Assembly (NCBI RefSeq): GCF_051713825.1
Contig: NZ_JBIOQR010000001.1
Coordinates: 2,108,001-2,172,000, forward strand
Source: Enterococcus_K sp051713825
Lineage (GTDB): Bacteria; Bacillota; Bacilli; Lactobacillales; Enterococcaceae
Direction: 5' to 3'
Length of the DNA stretch: 64,000 bases
The position numbers and the translations under genes were made by a program. Each line of letters begins with the position of its first letter. Positions within the stretch are counted from its first letter, which is position 1. The notes beneath the pieces were generated by a model. It ran no database searches and had not been told where the DNA came from. It worked only from the letters and a program-made list of their open reading frames with translations. Below are positions 63,649 through 64,000 of the stretch, piece after piece.

Positions 63649-64000
63649 CTATCTGAAAACGACATTTCCTTCACCTAATATATAGCTTAATTGATTTTTC
63701 ACTTCTTGGCTATCTTCTAGCCAATTTTCGGCACTTAACCCAATTTTTTTCCCACTTTGTTCAAAGAAAATAATGATTGGCACCAATCCTTTATTTTTCC
63801 GAAACACTTGTTTTAGCTGCGTCATGACTTCTGGTTGGTCTTTTTCAGCGGTCACGCGCAGATAACAGGTCTCTTTACTGATTGCCTTATCTGCTTCATC
63901 AGCCAGCTGAATCGTTTCTGCCAACACCTGTAGCTCTTGGTTGTACGTACTTTTTTCAACTTTTCCCGAAACAAGAATAACTAGATTTTCTTTTAAAAAG
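63649..64000 (-). CDS. dnaE: DNA polymerase III alpha subunit DnaE, C-terminal end
   Basis: The last 116 codons of dnaE; the gene continues beyond the right edge. The frame is open from base 64000 and reads NLVILVSGKVEKSTYNQELQ before QVLAETIQLADEAD, the C-terminal region of Firmicute DnaE. dnaE - pfkA - pyk is the enterococcal order. Identity rests on this tail and on synteny. Confidence 0.85.
   Translation of the reverse strand, partial: FLKENLVILVSGKVEKSTYNQELQVLAETIQLADEADKAISKETCYLRVTAEKDQPEVMTQLKQVFRKNKGLVPIIIFFEQSGKKIGLSAENWLEDSQEVKNQLSYILGEGNVVFR

Overview
The window comes from a low-GC Firmicute and almost certainly an Enterococcus. The right-hand block, read on the minus strand, runs dnaE (3' end) - pfkA - pyk - yceD - rpmF - gnd - an EtaRS/LisRK-type two-component system. 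It lies next to an rRNA operon with tRNA-Ala in the 16S-23S spacer and twelve tRNAs after 5S. I recognise this order from enterococci; I cannot fix the species.

Bases 1-2000 hold the start of a serine hydrolase, a PaiA-like acetyltransferase and a MarR regulator with a near-perfect palindrome beside its gene. Bases 2084-18101 are one large uronate/glycan catabolic island: the 5-keto-4-deoxyuronate route (kduD, kduI, kdgK, kdgA) with an IclR regulator; a seven-gene operon of lipoprotein, DUF2264 protein, GH88 unsaturated glucuronyl hydrolase, ABC importer and DUF624 protein; a LacI regulator; and a cytosolic heparinase II/III-like lyase with a discoidin-like partner. The inferred logic: oligosaccharides enter by the ABC system, cytosolic lyase and GH88 release unsaturated uronate, and KduI-KduD-KdgK-KdgA turn it into pyruvate and glyceraldehyde-3-phosphate. 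The two LacI-flanking operons share an operator-like motif and a cre site. A TetR/ABC exporter module (18456-21884) separates this from a second carbohydrate operon (PTS EIIC, TIM-barrel protein, GH123-like hexosaminidase) facing a MocR regulator. A large membrane protein follows.

Bases 29774-42307 carry nested insertion sequences. An IS3-family element has an ISLre2-family element inside its orfA, with a 9-bp target duplication, and itself sits in a terminator hairpin with a 4-bp duplication. A second, inverted copy at 40270-42307 keeps only the 5' IS3 piece plus the ISLre2 element. Between them lie a HAD phosphatase, a DUF3784 protein, an HD-hydrolase remnant and a sugar-oxidoreductase/ThuA/AraC cluster.

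Bases 42308-48660 are the lysogeny end of a prophage (integrase, two envelope proteins, ImmA, CI-like repressor, divergent Cro-like gene, DUF771, Rha/ORF6C, small proteins). It breaks off exactly at the ISLre2 end. From 48773 to the right edge everything is conserved core genome: tRNA cluster, 5S, 23S, tRNA-Ala, 16S, three tandem rRNA promoters, then the glycolysis/pentose-phosphate block.
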